Source of the DNA: Oleiphilaceae bacterium
Lineage (GTDB): Bacteria > Pseudomonadota > Gammaproteobacteria > Pseudomonadales > Oleiphilaceae
Assembly (NCBI GenBank): GCA_022447365.1
Contig: JAKVBL010000004.1
Location: forward strand, 272,872-336,871
Length of the DNA stretch: 64,000 nucleotides
Direction: 5' to 3'
Part shown: positions 32,069-41,654 of the stretch, piece by piece
Numbering within the stretch: the first letter of the stretch is position 1
How the letters are laid out: the number at the start of each line of letters is the position of its first letter
Notes under the pieces: generated by a model
What the model saw: only the letters and a program-made list of their open reading frames with translations
The model's database searches: none
What the model was told of the DNA's origin: nothing
Program-made: the position numbers and the translations under genes

Positions 32069-33805
32069 TTAAAGCAAAGCTTCTATGTCTTTTGCGGGCA
32101 AAGGCTTACTCAGTAAAAAGCCTTGCATCGCATCGCAGCCGTTATCCATCAGAAAATGCTGCTGGGCTATAGTTTCAACACCTTCTGCTACAACTTTGAG
32201 GCCGAGGCTGTGCGACAAACCAATAATGGCCTTAGTGATCGATTGATTTTTTTTGTCATCAATAATATTGCTGACAAAGCTTCGATCAATTTTCAATGCA
32301 TCGAGGGGGAGTGCGCTTAAGTATGATAAAGACGAATATCCTGTACCGAAGTCGTCGACTGATACTTTAATCCCTAGATTTTGGAGTTGTGTAAATATGT
32401 CTGCACAACGCTCTGGATCCGACATAACAGCTGTTTCTGTCAGCTCTAGTTCGAGACATTGGGGAGAAATTTGACTCGTTTCGAGTGCTGATTCAAGTGA
32501 AGAAATGAATCCGTCATAGGCGAGTTGACGACTTGAAACGTTGACGCTGATGGTAACGGAAGGATCAAGTCCGCATTGCTCTTGCCAATATTTTAATTGA
32601 GCACAAGCATCATTCATGACCCATAAACCTAAGTCATTGATTAAGCCACTTTCTTCTGCGATAGAAATAAATAATATTGGGCTAATCATTGTGCCTTCTA
32701 ATTCCCAGCGAAGCAGTGCTTCAAACCCAATGATTTCTTTACCGGCAGGGCCGTATTGCGGCTGATAGTATGTCATCAGTTGTTTGTTTTCGATGGCATG
32801 CTTGAGTTTTGCACCAAGTTCAATGCGCATCATTGCTTCTTCTTCTAATTCTTGAGAAAAGTAAGCGAATTGATTACGTCCTTTATTTTTCGCCAAGTAC
32901 ATCGCTGCATCGGCATTTTTCAAGAGTACGTTCGCGCTATTTTGTGTGCCATCGTACATCGCGATACCGATACTTGCTGCCGCGAAAATTTCATGTTTTT
33001 GTACAAAATGTGGTGCTGCCAATGCATCAATAATGCGGTTCGCGACAGTACTGGTATCTGCACTGGAATTTACATCAGTAAGCACTATACAAAACTCATC
33101 GCCGCCAAGCCGTGCCACATAATCGATGTCGCGTACACAGCCTTTTAATCGCAGCGCGGTACTACGCAAAAGTAAGTCTCCAACAGAGTGCCCGTATGAA
33201 TCGTTGACGACCTTGAAGTGGTCAAGGTCAAGAAACATGACGGCGATAGAGCGGCTCTTTCGCTTACTTGTTGAGACGAGTCGAGCAAGGATGTTGGTGA
33301 TTTGCTCACGATTAAATAAGCCGGTTAATTGATCGTGCTGCGCGTAATCTTGTAAGCGTTTAAATGCTGTTTTTAGGTCTCTTTGTTGTTCTTCGATCAC
33401 GCGACGTTGGCTATCTAGCTGAAGAAATACGCGTGTCTTAGATTTGATGATCTCGGGCTCGACAGGTTTCTTCAGTATGTCGACAACGCCGCTTTTATAA
33501 CTCCGTAAGATATCTTCATCATCATTTTTTAGCGCGGTGATAAAGATGATTGGGACATAACGACAACGAGGGCGTGCGTGAATTTCTTTAGCAAAGTCAT
33601 AGCCCAATATGTCAGGCATCATGATGTCTAGATAGATCAACGCGATATCATGCCTGTGTAAAATAGAGCGAGCTTCTTGCGCATTACTCGCCAGAAACAC
33701 GCGAGCCCCGCATTCCTCAAGCGCTGATTCCATTAAGGTTAAGCTAACAGGTGAATCATCAATGACTAATATCTTCTGTTTAGACTTATGTTTTGCCACA
33801 GCCAC
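32069..33805 (-). CDS. Response regulator with REC-GGDEF-EAL domains
   Basis: A 578-residue soluble c-di-GMP signalling protein. The receiver domain (residues 10–130) has acid pocket DD at 16–17 and phosphoacceptor Asp60 in ALIYLDIMMPD. A short coiled linker leads to GGDEF (about 150–320), with an intact ARLGGDEFCIVL near 238, then EAL (325–578) with FEALLRW near 360, ELTETAVM and DDFGTGYSSLSYL. Both catalytic signatures look complete, so bifunctional activity is possible, with phosphorylation choosing the direction. No histidine kinase is encoded nearby. It ends 55 bases upstream of rpiA on the same strand. Confidence 0.93.
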   Translation of the reverse strand: MAVAKHKSKQKILVIDDSPVSLTLMESALEECGARVFLASNAQEARSILHRHDIALIYLDIMMPDILGYDFAKEIHARPRCRYVPIIFITALKNDDEDILRSYKSGVVDILKKPVEPEIIKSKTRVFLQLDSQRRVIEEQQRDLKTAFKRLQDYAQHDQLTGLFNREQITNILARLVSTSKRKSRSIAVMFLDLDHFKVVNDSYGHSVGDLLLRSTALRLKGCVRDIDYVARLGGDEFCIVLTDVNSSADTSTVANRIIDALAAPHFVQKHEIFAAASIGIAMYDGTQNSANVLLKNADAAMYLAKNKGRNQFAYFSQELEEEAMMRIELGAKLKHAIENKQLMTYYQPQYGPAGKEIIGFEALLRWELEGTMISPILFISIAEESGLINDLGLWVMNDACAQLKYWQEQCGLDPSVTISVNVSSRQLAYDGFISSLESALETSQISPQCLELELTETAVMSDPERCADIFTQLQNLGIKVSVDDFGTGYSSLSYLSALPLDALKIDRSFVSNIIDDKKNQSITKAIIGLSHSLGLKVVAEGVETIAQQHFLMDNGCDAMQGFLLSKPLPAKDIEALL

Positions 33806-33994
33806 ATCCTTGCAAATTAAACTCCACTAAACACGAATAGATAGATCGTTTACTGCTAATCTGATATCTGTTCAACAAGTATTAATAGCAGAGGAATACC
33901 TGTTTAGCCACTCGTTTCAGCGCGCAAATTTAGTTACTATTACGAATCTTTATGCCCCATAGAATCTGGGCTTGGTTAGGTTTGTAAGTGAGTT

Positions 33995-35512
33995 ATGTTA
34001 AATAAATATATAAAGAAAATTTTGGATGCGCGCGTTTACGATGTCGCGATTGAGTCTCCGCTCACTCATGCCCGCAGTTTATCGCAGCGCTTGGGCAATC
34101 AAGTGCACTTAAAACGAGAAGATTTACAACCAGTATTCTCTTTTAAATTGCGCGGCGCTTATAACCGAGTTCGCCAGCTTAGTGACGAAGATAAGGCCAA
34201 AGGTGTGATTGCAGCGTCTGCCGGAAATCATGCACAGGGCTTAGCGCTGGCAGCTAAAACTTTGGGCATTAAAGCGACTATCGTCATGCCTAAAACAACA
34301 CCTGAGATCAAAGTGAGTTCTGTCCGAGCTAGAGGTGCAAAAGTTGTTTTAGTGGGTGATACCTTCGATGAAGCCTCTGCTTATGCTCAAGAGCAAGTTG
34401 CTGAAAAAGGTTTAGTGTATATTCCGCCTTACGACGACGAGGACGTTATTGCTGGCCAAGGCACGGTTGCGATGGAGTTGTTAAAGCAGCATCCTGATAA
34501 AGCACATGCGGTTTTTATTCCTTGCGGTGGCGGCGGCTTAATCGCAGGCATGGCAGCGTATATCAAGTACCTTCGCCCTGATATCAAAGTGATTGGCGTT
34601 GAGCCCGAAGATGCGGCATGTTTGCAAGCGGCAATGAAGTCGGGCAAGCGTGTCGTGTTAGATCAAGTTGGCATTTTTGCCGATGGTGTCGCGGTTCGAC
34701 AAATAGGCAAGCTTCCTTGGGATGTCTGTAAAGATCATGTTGATGATGTGATTACGGTGACGACCGACGAAATATGTGCAGCGATTAAAGATATTTTTGA
34801 TGACACGCGTGGCATTGCGGAACCGGCTGGTGCAATTGGTGTCGCTGGGTTGAAAAAGTATGTAGAGCAGACCAATGTTGAGGGCGAGAACCTTTTGACG
34901 GTTGTCTCTGGCGCAAACATGAACTTCGATCGCATGCGATATATTTCAGAACGTACTGAAATTGGCGAGAAGCGCGAAGCGATTTTAGCGGTCACTCTTC
35001 CTGAGAAACCGGGTAGCTATAAGAAGTTTATTAAGGCACTGCATCGTCGGAATATTACGGAGTTTAACTACCGATATACTGATGGCTCTGATGCTCAAAT
35101 TTTTGTTGGTGTGCAAACTTCAGGGGTTGAAGGCGAACGGGTACAGCTTGTTGAGGAGCTTGAGGAACAAGGTTATCCAGTGATGGATTTAACCGATAAT
35201 GAAGTCGCTAAACTGCATGTGCGACATATGGTCGGTGGCCCATCTAACGCCGAAAATGAGCAAGTATTTCGTTTTCAGTTTCCTGAGCGCCCTGGCGCTT
35301 TGATGAAATTTTTGACCTCGCTTGGTAGCAAATGGAATATCTCAATGTTTCATTACCGCAACCACGGAGCGGCATATAGTCGTGTCTTTATGGGGGTGCA
35401 GGTCAGTGAAGAAGAGAAGCCAACGTTTTTAGCGATGCTAGATGAAATTGGTTTTCCGTATTGGGATGAGAGTGATAATCCTGCCTATCTTCAGTTCTTG
35501 CGCGCGAAATAG
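33995..35512 (+). CDS. ilvA: Threonine ammonia-lyase, biosynthetic
   Basis: PLP enzyme converting threonine to 2-oxobutanoate, the first step to isoleucine. The catalytic domain (1–320) holds PLP lysine 51 in PVFSFKLRGAYNRV, the phosphate cup CGGGGLIAG (near 176) and SAGNHAQGLALAAK. Two ACT-like regulatory domains follow (about 330–505: EKPGSYKKFIKALH and RPGALMKFLTSLG), the site of isoleucine inhibition in the biosynthetic enzyme. At 505 residues it has the full biosynthetic length. Its 3' end overlaps the convergent fau gene by 22 bases. Confidence 0.96.
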   Translation: MLNKYIKKILDARVYDVAIESPLTHARSLSQRLGNQVHLKREDLQPVFSFKLRGAYNRVRQLSDEDKAKGVIAASAGNHAQGLALAAKTLGIKATIVMPKTTPEIKVSSVRARGAKVVLVGDTFDEASAYAQEQVAEKGLVYIPPYDDEDVIAGQGTVAMELLKQHPDKAHAVFIPCGGGGLIAGMAAYIKYLRPDIKVIGVEPEDAACLQAAMKSGKRVVLDQVGIFADGVAVRQIGKLPWDVCKDHVDDVITVTTDEICAAIKDIFDDTRGIAEPAGAIGVAGLKKYVEQTNVEGENLLTVVSGANMNFDRMRYISERTEIGEKREAILAVTLPEKPGSYKKFIKALHRRNITEFNYRYTDGSDAQIFVGVQTSGVEGERVQLVEELEEQGYPVMDLTDNEVAKLHVRHMVGGPSNAENEQVFRFQFPERPGALMKFLTSLGSKWNISMFHYRNHGAAYSRVFMGVQVSEEEKPTFLAMLDEIGFPYWDESDNPAYLQFLRAK

Positions 35513-36108
35513 GTATGTAGCTCGGTAGTGACACTATTAAGGCGCACATCCCACGCTTGGGTTTCGATGGGTGGCAGTTTTTGTAGCTCAAACGCTAGAC
35601 CGAGCAGATAAGGAGGGCGCCATGATGCGCCCTTTTTTGTTTTAAACTCAAAATGGCGGTCGTAATATCCGCCCCCCATTCCCAAGCGCGCGCAGTCTTT
35701 ATCGAACCCCACTAAGGGGCACAATACGAGTGATAAACATCTCGCGGGTATGCGCTTACGAATACTCATTGCTGGTTCGGGCATATTAAATTTATTGCTG
35801 ACCAATTTGTCGTCAGTTTGATACTCGATGAAGACCATTTCGTTTGAACGAAAGCGATCTAACACAGGTAAATAGACTTTTTTGTTTAATGCAAAACACG
35901 CTTGAATGAGGAACTGGGTATCGACTTCACCTTTGTCAGATAGATATAAGCCTACGTGTTTGGCTGCAATAAATTTGGGATTAGCAATGATTTTCTTCGT
36001 GATGGCGAGGCTTTTTCGCCGCCGACTACTTTCAGGCAAAGCACGACGTTCTTGACGAATTCTTCGTCGTTGTTCATGAGGTGAAAGTAGAGAGGATGTG
36101 TCGCTCAT
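35491..36108 (-). CDS. fau: 5-formyltetrahydrofolate cyclo-ligase (YgfA/Fau)
   Basis: ATP-dependent enzyme that recycles 5-formyl-THF to 5,10-methenyl-THF. The 205-residue protein shows the arginine-rich start RRRIRQERRALPESSRR, KHVGLYLSDKGEVDTQFLI, and the nucleotide/substrate loop RLGMGGGYYDRHFE near residue 150. It lies just downstream of 6S RNA, the same order (zapA, ssrS, fau) as in E. coli, where it is co-transcribed with 6S RNA. Confidence 0.94.
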   Translation of the reverse strand: MSDTSSLLSPHEQRRRIRQERRALPESSRRRKSLAITKKIIANPKFIAAKHVGLYLSDKGEVDTQFLIQACFALNKKVYLPVLDRFRSNEMVFIEYQTDDKLVSNKFNMPEPAMSIRKRIPARCLSLVLCPLVGFDKDCARLGMGGGYYDRHFEFKTKKGASWRPPYLLGLAFELQKLPPIETQAWDVRLNSVTTELHTYFARKN

Positions 36109-36129
36109 TATATTGAGTCATTTAAAGTA

Positions 36130-36308
36130 GTGTGCCCGAAATGCCGCTGCCTGATAGGGCCTTGAACCGAAAAGGTTCAAGGTGGCTAGCACATGATATG
36201 AATTAGGCTTTCCCGTCGATGGGGACCTGCACACATCATACAACATACTTGCCTGGTACTAAGTATCGGCTCGAGGACTTATCTAGCTGGCAAACATTCC
36301 AGAACACA
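36130..36308 (-). ncRNA. ssrS: 6S RNA
   Basis: Global regulator that binds sigma-70 RNA polymerase. On the minus strand the sequence keeps the E. coli landmarks in order: a 5' stretch GGAATGTTTGCCAGC, then AAGTCCTCGAGCCGATA, a long partly paired middle, the 3' hairpin CACCTTGAACC-TTTT-GGTTCAAGG, and CAGCGGCATTTCGGG closing the terminal stem with the 5' end (GTGT against ACAC). The central bulge region that mimics an open promoter lies between. Ends are estimated from pairing and good to a few bases. Placement between zapA and fau is the conserved gammaproteobacterial arrangement. Confidence 0.94.
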
Positions 36309-36380
36309 TCGCAAGTATATGTATTTACTTAGCTGTTTGCATTCAGCATTCCTAAAAAAAACAAAAAATTAAAGTTGAAA

Positions 36381-36674
36381 CTAGCGAGCGTCTTTCGCAC
36401 CGAGCATGCGATCCATTTGTGCTTCAAGCTTTGATAATTTCTTTTGATCACCAAAAGTGTTCTCAGAGCTTTGCATTAACTCGTAGGTAAGATTCAAAGC
36501 AGCCATTACAGCAATACGTTCACTGCCAAAAATCTTTCCAGAATTACGTATTTCACGCATTTTGCTGTCGAGCTGCACTGAAGCTTCACGAAGTTCTTTT
36601 TGTTTGTCTGCTGGGCAGGCGACGAGATACTCTTTGTCCAGAATCTTTACTTCAAGCGTATTCTGCTCAGACAT
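36381..36674 (-). CDS. zapA: Cell division protein ZapA
   Basis: Cross-links FtsZ filaments in the Z ring. The 97-residue protein has the ZapA globular N-terminal domain (LEVKILDKEYLVACPADKQK) followed by a long C-terminal coiled coil (ERIAVMAALNLTYELMQ, then LEAQMDRML). The length is typical. Its ATG shares one base with the stop of the preceding TIGR02449 gene (TAATG), and 6S RNA follows directly. Confidence 0.93.
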   Translation of the reverse strand: MSEQNTLEVKILDKEYLVACPADKQKELREASVQLDSKMREIRNSGKIFGSERIAVMAALNLTYELMQSSENTFGDQKKLSKLEAQMDRMLGAKDAR

Positions 36675-36880
36675 TAATTTTGCTCCAAAGCACGTAGGCG
36701 ACCGATCATGCCTTCTATCTTAGATTTTGCGAGTTCGTTTTTTTGTAGTAGTTGAGTACGTTCGTTATGAAGCTTTTCTTGTGACTGCTGTAAGCGAGCA
36801 TTGTCTTCTTCAAGGCGCTGACAGTAGGCAAGTAATTGCTCAACTTTGTCTGAGAATCGGCTGATAGACGAGTTGTCCAT
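36674..36880 (-). CDS. TIGR02449 family small coiled-coil protein (ZapB-like)
   Basis: A 68-residue, almost entirely coiled-coil protein (DKVEQLLAYCQRLEEDNARL, then NELAKSKIEGMIGRLRALEQ). This family is found directly upstream of zapA in Pseudomonas and marine gammaproteobacteria and is similar in design to ZapB, which bridges ZapA and MatP. A role in division is inferred from position and shape only. It overlaps zapA by one base. Confidence 0.85.
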   Translation of the reverse strand: MDNSSISRFSDKVEQLLAYCQRLEEDNARLQQSQEKLHNERTQLLQKNELAKSKIEGMIGRLRALEQN

Positions 36881-37052
36881 GACTGCTTTCCTTAGTGATG
36901 ACCTAGAGCGAAATGAAAGAGCATCTAAGATAGTCGGTGTTTCGTATTACTACGACTATAATTTGGCTCCGCCTTAGGGTCAATAAGGCTAACACCACGG
37001 GGTGAATCAGTCGTATAATTTCCCTTAAAATTTTTGCACCAACGGAGTCTCT

Positions 37053-37658
37053 ATGAGTGATGAGATGCAATTAGAGAGCGATTTTGAATGGCTCGCCAAT
37101 GTCTATAACTTAAACGGTGCGATTAACCACCCGAGTGAGTTACATGGGATTGTTATGGGACAGCTTGCCGGAAAGAGTAAGCTTCAAGACGAACTTTGGC
37201 TTGGCCTGTGTCTAGAGCACATGGGTATCGAAGAGTTCAACGTAGATAAGCAACCGAATGTCCAATCGGACCTTTGTAATTTTTACCATCAAACAGTGGA
37301 AAAAGTAGACGCCGATTCAAGCGAGTTTCAGATATGTATGCCTGATGACAGCTACTCTTTATCTGAGCGTGGGGAATCTTTAGGTGCTTGGGTTTCTGGA
37401 TTTTTGGAAGGAATCGCTGTTGCGCAAGCGCAAGGTTTAACCAATCTTGACCAAGATCTAAAAGAAATACTGAGTGACTTGGTAGAAATTAGTCAGCTTG
37501 ATGCACGTTTGGATAGCTCCGAAACCAGCGAGCGTGATTTTTTTGAGGTGTGTGAATACGTCCGTATCGGGGTATTGAATTTATATGCTGAGTTCAATGA
37601 GCCTGAACCGCCAGCAGACACACTAGAAACAAACGAACCATCTCCGACTTTGCACTAG
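37053..37658 (+). CDS. ygfB: UPF0149/YecA family protein YgfB
   Basis: A 201-residue acidic, all-helical protein. The start DFEWLANVYNLNGAINHPSE and the later ERGESLGAWVSGFLEGIAVA are the UPF0149 landmarks. In Pseudomonas aeruginosa YgfB affects ampDh3 expression by opposing the antiterminator AlpA; whether that holds here is unknown. It is first in the conserved ygfB–pepP–ubiH–ubiI cluster and divergent from the zapA unit. The gap to pepP is 16 bases. Confidence 0.9.
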   Translation: MSDEMQLESDFEWLANVYNLNGAINHPSELHGIVMGQLAGKSKLQDELWLGLCLEHMGIEEFNVDKQPNVQSDLCNFYHQTVEKVDADSSEFQICMPDDSYSLSERGESLGAWVSGFLEGIAVAQAQGLTNLDQDLKEILSDLVEISQLDARLDSSETSERDFFEVCEYVRIGVLNLYAEFNEPEPPADTLETNEPSPTLH

Positions 37659-37674
37659 TAATTAGATAGCCTTC

Positions 37675-38988
37675 ATGAGTATTCCTATTTCAGAATATGC
37701 CGAGCGCCGCAATGCGCTCGCCGAACACATGGGCGATAACGCGATTGCGATATTGCCCTCAGCCAAGCTGTTAACTCGAAACAATGACGCAGAATTTCCG
37801 TTTCGACAAGATAGTGATTTCTATTACCTCACTGGGTTTAATGAACCTGATGCTGTGCTAGCTCTTATTCCCGGGCGAGAACATGGTGAAGCTGTGTTGT
37901 TCTGCCGTGAAAGAGATCCAACAAAGGAAATGTGGGATGGCAAAATTCTTGGGCCAGATCGTGCGTTGGAAGAGCTTGGTGTGGACGATGCATTTCCGAT
38001 TAGTGATATCGACGATATTTTGCCGGGGCTTATTGAAGGCCGAGACAAGGTCTTTTACGCCTTAGGTCGCGATGCTCAGTTTGATGCGCAAATGATGGAA
38101 TGGGTGAATACCATTCGCAGCAAGGTTCGCAGCGGAGCGCATCCTCCTGGCGAATTTGTTGCACTTGAATATCCATTGCATGAATTGCGTTTATTTAAGA
38201 GTGAAGCCGAGATAGAGACAATGCGACGAGCGGCTCAAATTAGCGCGCAGGCTCATGTGCAGGCCATGCGAACGAGTAAAGCTGGCTTGTATGAATACTC
38301 TTTAGAAGCTGAATTGTTACATCAATTTGTACGTGAAGGAGCGCGCTTTCCTGCTTATTCTTCGATCGTTGGAAGCGGAGATAACGCCTGCATTCTGCAT
38401 TATATTGATAATAACGAAGAACTCCACGATGGTGATTTAGTTCTGATTGATGCTGGCTGTGAACTCGATTGTTATGCATCGGATATTACGCGTACTTTTC
38501 CCGTAAACGGAAAGTTCAGCAAAGAGCAGACAGAGATTTATCAAATTGTTTTAGATGCCCAAGAAGCCGCGATTGCTCAAGTGAAGCCAGATAATCACTG
38601 GAATCATCCACATGAAGCCGCCGTTGAGGTTATTGTTGATGGCTTGATCAAACTTGGGTTACTTGAAGGTTCTCGTGAAGACAATATCGAGAATGAGACG
38701 TATAAAAAATTCTACATGCACCGCACAGGTCACTGGCTAGGTATCGATGTTCACGATGTAGGTGAATACAAAAGCGGCGGCGAATGGCGAGTGTTAGAAC
38801 CAGGAATGGTGATGACAGTTGAACCAGGCATATACATCGCTCCGGGCAGTGAGAATGTACCATCGAAATACCATGGTATTGGGGTACGAATAGAGGATGA
38901 CGTTGTTGTTACCTCTTCAGGTTACGACGTTTTGACGAACGGCGTACCAAAGACGATCCAAGAAATCGAAGCGTTAATGGCAGAATAG
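37675..38988 (+). CDS. pepP: Xaa-Pro aminopeptidase P
   Basis: Dimanganese peptidase removing an N-terminal residue before proline. The N-terminal domain (1–170: YAERRNALAEHMGDNAIAIL, FRQDSDFYYLTGFNEPDAVL) precedes the pita-bread catalytic domain with all metal ligands visible: LIDAGCELDCYASDITRTFP (two Asp), MHRTGHWLGIDVHDVGEY (His), MTVEPGIYI (Glu) and GVRIEDDVVV (Glu). The length of 437 is normal. It lies between ygfB and ubiH, two bases before the ubiH start. Confidence 0.96.
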   Translation: MSIPISEYAERRNALAEHMGDNAIAILPSAKLLTRNNDAEFPFRQDSDFYYLTGFNEPDAVLALIPGREHGEAVLFCRERDPTKEMWDGKILGPDRALEELGVDDAFPISDIDDILPGLIEGRDKVFYALGRDAQFDAQMMEWVNTIRSKVRSGAHPPGEFVALEYPLHELRLFKSEAEIETMRRAAQISAQAHVQAMRTSKAGLYEYSLEAELLHQFVREGARFPAYSSIVGSGDNACILHYIDNNEELHDGDLVLIDAGCELDCYASDITRTFPVNGKFSKEQTEIYQIVLDAQEAAIAQVKPDNHWNHPHEAAVEVIVDGLIKLGLLEGSREDNIENETYKKFYMHRTGHWLGIDVHDVGEYKSGGEWRVLEPGMVMTVEPGIYIAPGSENVPSKYHGIGVRIEDDVVVTSSGYDVLTNGVPKTIQEIEALMAE

Positions 38989-38990
38989 TA

Positions 38991-40229
38991 ATGCAAGCTC
39001 AAGCTGATCACTTACGAACCGAATATGATATCGCCGTGATTGGTGGAGGTATGGTTGGCATTCCTCTTTCAATTGGTTTGGCTCATTCTGGCTTCAGCGT
39101 GCTGCTTCTTGAGAAGTTCCCTATTAAGGCTAACGCTCAGCCTCAAACTGTACATAATAGTTTCGATAGTCGCTCCACAGCTTTGTCATTAGGTAGCATC
39201 GAAATATTGAAAGATCTCGATCTATGGGATGCAGATTCAGTACAAGCAAATCCAATTAATACGGTTCATGTCTCCGAGCAGGGGCGAATGGGAACAACTC
39301 GAATTGCCAAAACAGATTTGCAGCTTGATGCCCTTGGCTATGTCGTTCCAAACATGGCCTTTGGTCAGTACTTATCTTCGCAGTTATTAGATAGCAAGGT
39401 AGATGTTCTTGATGGAGCCAATGTTTCGCAGGTTGTCATGCACGATACGCACGCTCAATTAATCGTTGCTCGTGACAATGGTGGCGCACAGGAGTTAAAA
39501 GCTAAGCTCGTCATCGCCGCGGATGGTGCCAACTCCCCGACAGCTCAGGGCTTGGGAATAGAGTACCAAATCAAGTCTTATGAGCAATTTGCCATTGTTG
39601 CAAACGTAGAGACGGAATTACCAAATGAAGGTGTTGCTTTCGAGCGCTTTGCTCGAACAGGTCCTTCAGCGCTTTTACCTCTCACAATCGATACGAGTGC
39701 TTTGGTATGGACCTTATCTGAGCAAGATGCAGAAGCCGCTATGAAATTAAATGAGCGTGATTTTGCGGACAAAGTTGCGCGTTTGTTTGGAGATCGTCTA
39801 GGACGAATTCTTAATGTGAGTAAACGGGTTTCGTACCCTTTGACTTTGAAGCAGGCTAAGGAACCGGTTCGTTCTCGCTTTGTAGTGGTCGGGAATGCTG
39901 CGCATAGCTTGCACCCCGTAGCTGGGCAAGGGTTTAATTTAGCTCTTCGCGGTGTTGCTGGCGTGATTGAAGGTCTGAGGCAATCTAGTCGAGATGCGTA
40001 TTGGAGTTATTCTGTCTTACAAAATATCGCGCAGCAGCATCAGCCTGAACAGCGTAAAATTGTGAGCTTTAGTGATCAACTGATTGATGTGTTTTCCCCA
40101 GAGTCACACATCCCAGCGCTAGCTCGTAGTGCTGGTTTAGTGACTCTGAATGGCTTATCGCAACTAAAGTCAGAGTTTGCAAAGCATGCAATGGGGCGAG
40201 CTCAGACATTTGATTTAGAACGCGCTTGA
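38991..40229 (+). CDS. ubiH: 2-octaprenyl-6-methoxyphenol hydroxylase UbiH
   Basis: FAD monooxygenase of aerobic ubiquinone synthesis. The 412-residue protein has the ADP-binding fold DIAVIGGGMVGIPLSIGLA near residue 14, the DG-type motif VIAADGANSPTAQGLGI, and the second FAD motif VVGNAAHSLHPVAGQGFNLA with the family H-P-x-x-G-Q-G-x-N. Position right after pepP supports UbiH over its paralogues. UbiI follows 16 bases downstream. Confidence 0.93.
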   Translation: MQAQADHLRTEYDIAVIGGGMVGIPLSIGLAHSGFSVLLLEKFPIKANAQPQTVHNSFDSRSTALSLGSIEILKDLDLWDADSVQANPINTVHVSEQGRMGTTRIAKTDLQLDALGYVVPNMAFGQYLSSQLLDSKVDVLDGANVSQVVMHDTHAQLIVARDNGGAQELKAKLVIAADGANSPTAQGLGIEYQIKSYEQFAIVANVETELPNEGVAFERFARTGPSALLPLTIDTSALVWTLSEQDAEAAMKLNERDFADKVARLFGDRLGRILNVSKRVSYPLTLKQAKEPVRSRFVVVGNAAHSLHPVAGQGFNLALRGVAGVIEGLRQSSRDAYWSYSVLQNIAQQHQPEQRKIVSFSDQLIDVFSPESHIPALARSAGLVTLNGLSQLKSEFAKHAMGRAQTFDLERA

Positions 40230-40245
40230 GAGAATTCGATAATTT

Positions 40246-41514
40246 ATGTCTGAGCAAACGTCCTTAAATGATCAATCATTTGACCTCGCTATTGTGGGAG
40301 CGGGGATTGTTGGTGCAAGTGCTGCACTATGCCTAGGTCAACAAGGCTATCGTGTGGCTTTGATTGATCGGCAATCACAACCTGATTTAGCCGTCGATAT
40401 GAAGCGCTACTCTGCAAACGACTACTCGGCTAGAGTCAGTGCCTTGACGCCTGCAAATGTCGCTTTTTTTCATCGTTGTGGTGTTTGGGAGCATCTTCCT
40501 TCATCACTTGTGCAACCTTACCAAACTATGGAGGTTTGGGAGGAACTAGGCGGCGGTCGTATCCATTTTGATTCGGCTGAATATCAGGCCCAGGCGCTTG
40601 GATACATTATCGAGAATCATGTATTGCTGGCAGCCTGTATGAGAGCCATTGGCGAGCAAAACAATGTGCATACCTTCTTCGAGAAAGACATTACATCATG
40701 CGCCTTGATCTCTCGCGAGGGCGAGCAAGCTCGCGCCTATCAATTAAGTTTTTCTGATCAATCATCTGTGTATGCGAATCTACTTATTGGCGCTGACGGT
40801 GCTAATTCTAGTATTCGTAAACAGCTGAATTTGGCGACGCGCGAATGGGATTATGATCAAGAAGCTATCGTTTGCACTGTCGAAATGGAAATGCCTCACG
40901 GTATGAAGGCGCGTCAGCGTTTTGCCGAGAGTGGCCCCGTAGCTTTTTTGCCCTTAAATAACTCAAGTACAGAAGGGGCTTCATCTGATGCTTCGTTTTG
41001 TTCCATCGTGTGGTCGATTGATACAAATAAAGCTGCGCATATTTTTTCATTGCCTGAAGTCGAGTTTAAACGTCAGTTGGCCGCACAAATAGAAGGTGAG
41101 CTAGGCGCGGTTAAGTCAGTATCTAAGCGATTTAAATTTCCTCTACGCCAACGTCATGCAAAGAGCTATGTTGCGGATCAAGCCATTTTGATGGGTGATG
41201 CTGCGCATAGTATTCATCCTTTAGCTGGTCAAGGCTTGAACCTCGGCTTGGATGATGTGCAGGCACTGATCAGTATTGCAGAAGATGCCAAGAAAAAAGG
41301 GTATGAGCTTTCAAGTCCCATATTATTGCAACGCTATGAGCGAGCGCGTAAGAGCGAAAACTTTTCAATGATGCTGGGTATGGAAGGGTTTAAAAGATTG
41401 TTTGGTGCGACAGACCCTATAGTACGTTTGATCAGAAATCTCGGCGTGGATGCAATGAATCGTCATACTTTTATAAAAGCCCAAATTGCTAAAAAAGCGA
41501 TGGGTCTACAGTAA
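40246..41514 (+). CDS. ubiI: UbiH/UbiF/VisC-family FAD hydroxylase, UbiI-like
   Basis: Second ubiquinone-pathway flavin monooxygenase, expected to hydroxylate C5 of the ring. Of 422 residues; FAD motifs FDLAIVGAGIVGASAALCLG (near 13), LLIGADGANSSIRKQLNL and ILMGDAAHSIHPLAGQGLNL. UbiI is assigned by its place after pepP and ubiH (as in E. coli pepP–ubiH–visC). The three paralogues are similar enough that the assignment to UbiI rather than UbiF is not certain. Confidence 0.87.
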   Translation: MSEQTSLNDQSFDLAIVGAGIVGASAALCLGQQGYRVALIDRQSQPDLAVDMKRYSANDYSARVSALTPANVAFFHRCGVWEHLPSSLVQPYQTMEVWEELGGGRIHFDSAEYQAQALGYIIENHVLLAACMRAIGEQNNVHTFFEKDITSCALISREGEQARAYQLSFSDQSSVYANLLIGADGANSSIRKQLNLATREWDYDQEAIVCTVEMEMPHGMKARQRFAESGPVAFLPLNNSSTEGASSDASFCSIVWSIDTNKAAHIFSLPEVEFKRQLAAQIEGELGAVKSVSKRFKFPLRQRHAKSYVADQAILMGDAAHSIHPLAGQGLNLGLDDVQALISIAEDAKKKGYELSSPILLQRYERARKSENFSMMLGMEGFKRLFGATDPIVRLIRNLGVDAMNRHTFIKAQIAKKAMGLQ

Positions 41515-41654
41515 AGCGTTCGCTTTATGTAGCGCCCGTTTTTTGCAGAAATCCGTTCAACATTCCTAATCGTGATTCGCGACATATTCGTATTTCTGTT
41601 TTTATCGGACAATAGCTCCGCGGTGACCGTCACGAATAAAAAGAGAATATACCG

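Noticed and set aside
37824..38048. Antisense frames inside pepP, ubiH and nasA
   Set aside because: All are shadows of strongly conserved enzymes and lack start signals.
41512..41527. TAAAGCG/CGCTTTA palindrome at the ubiI stop as a terminator
   Set aside because: The loop would be very short and the next T-run is about 12 bases away, so the evidence for termination is weak.
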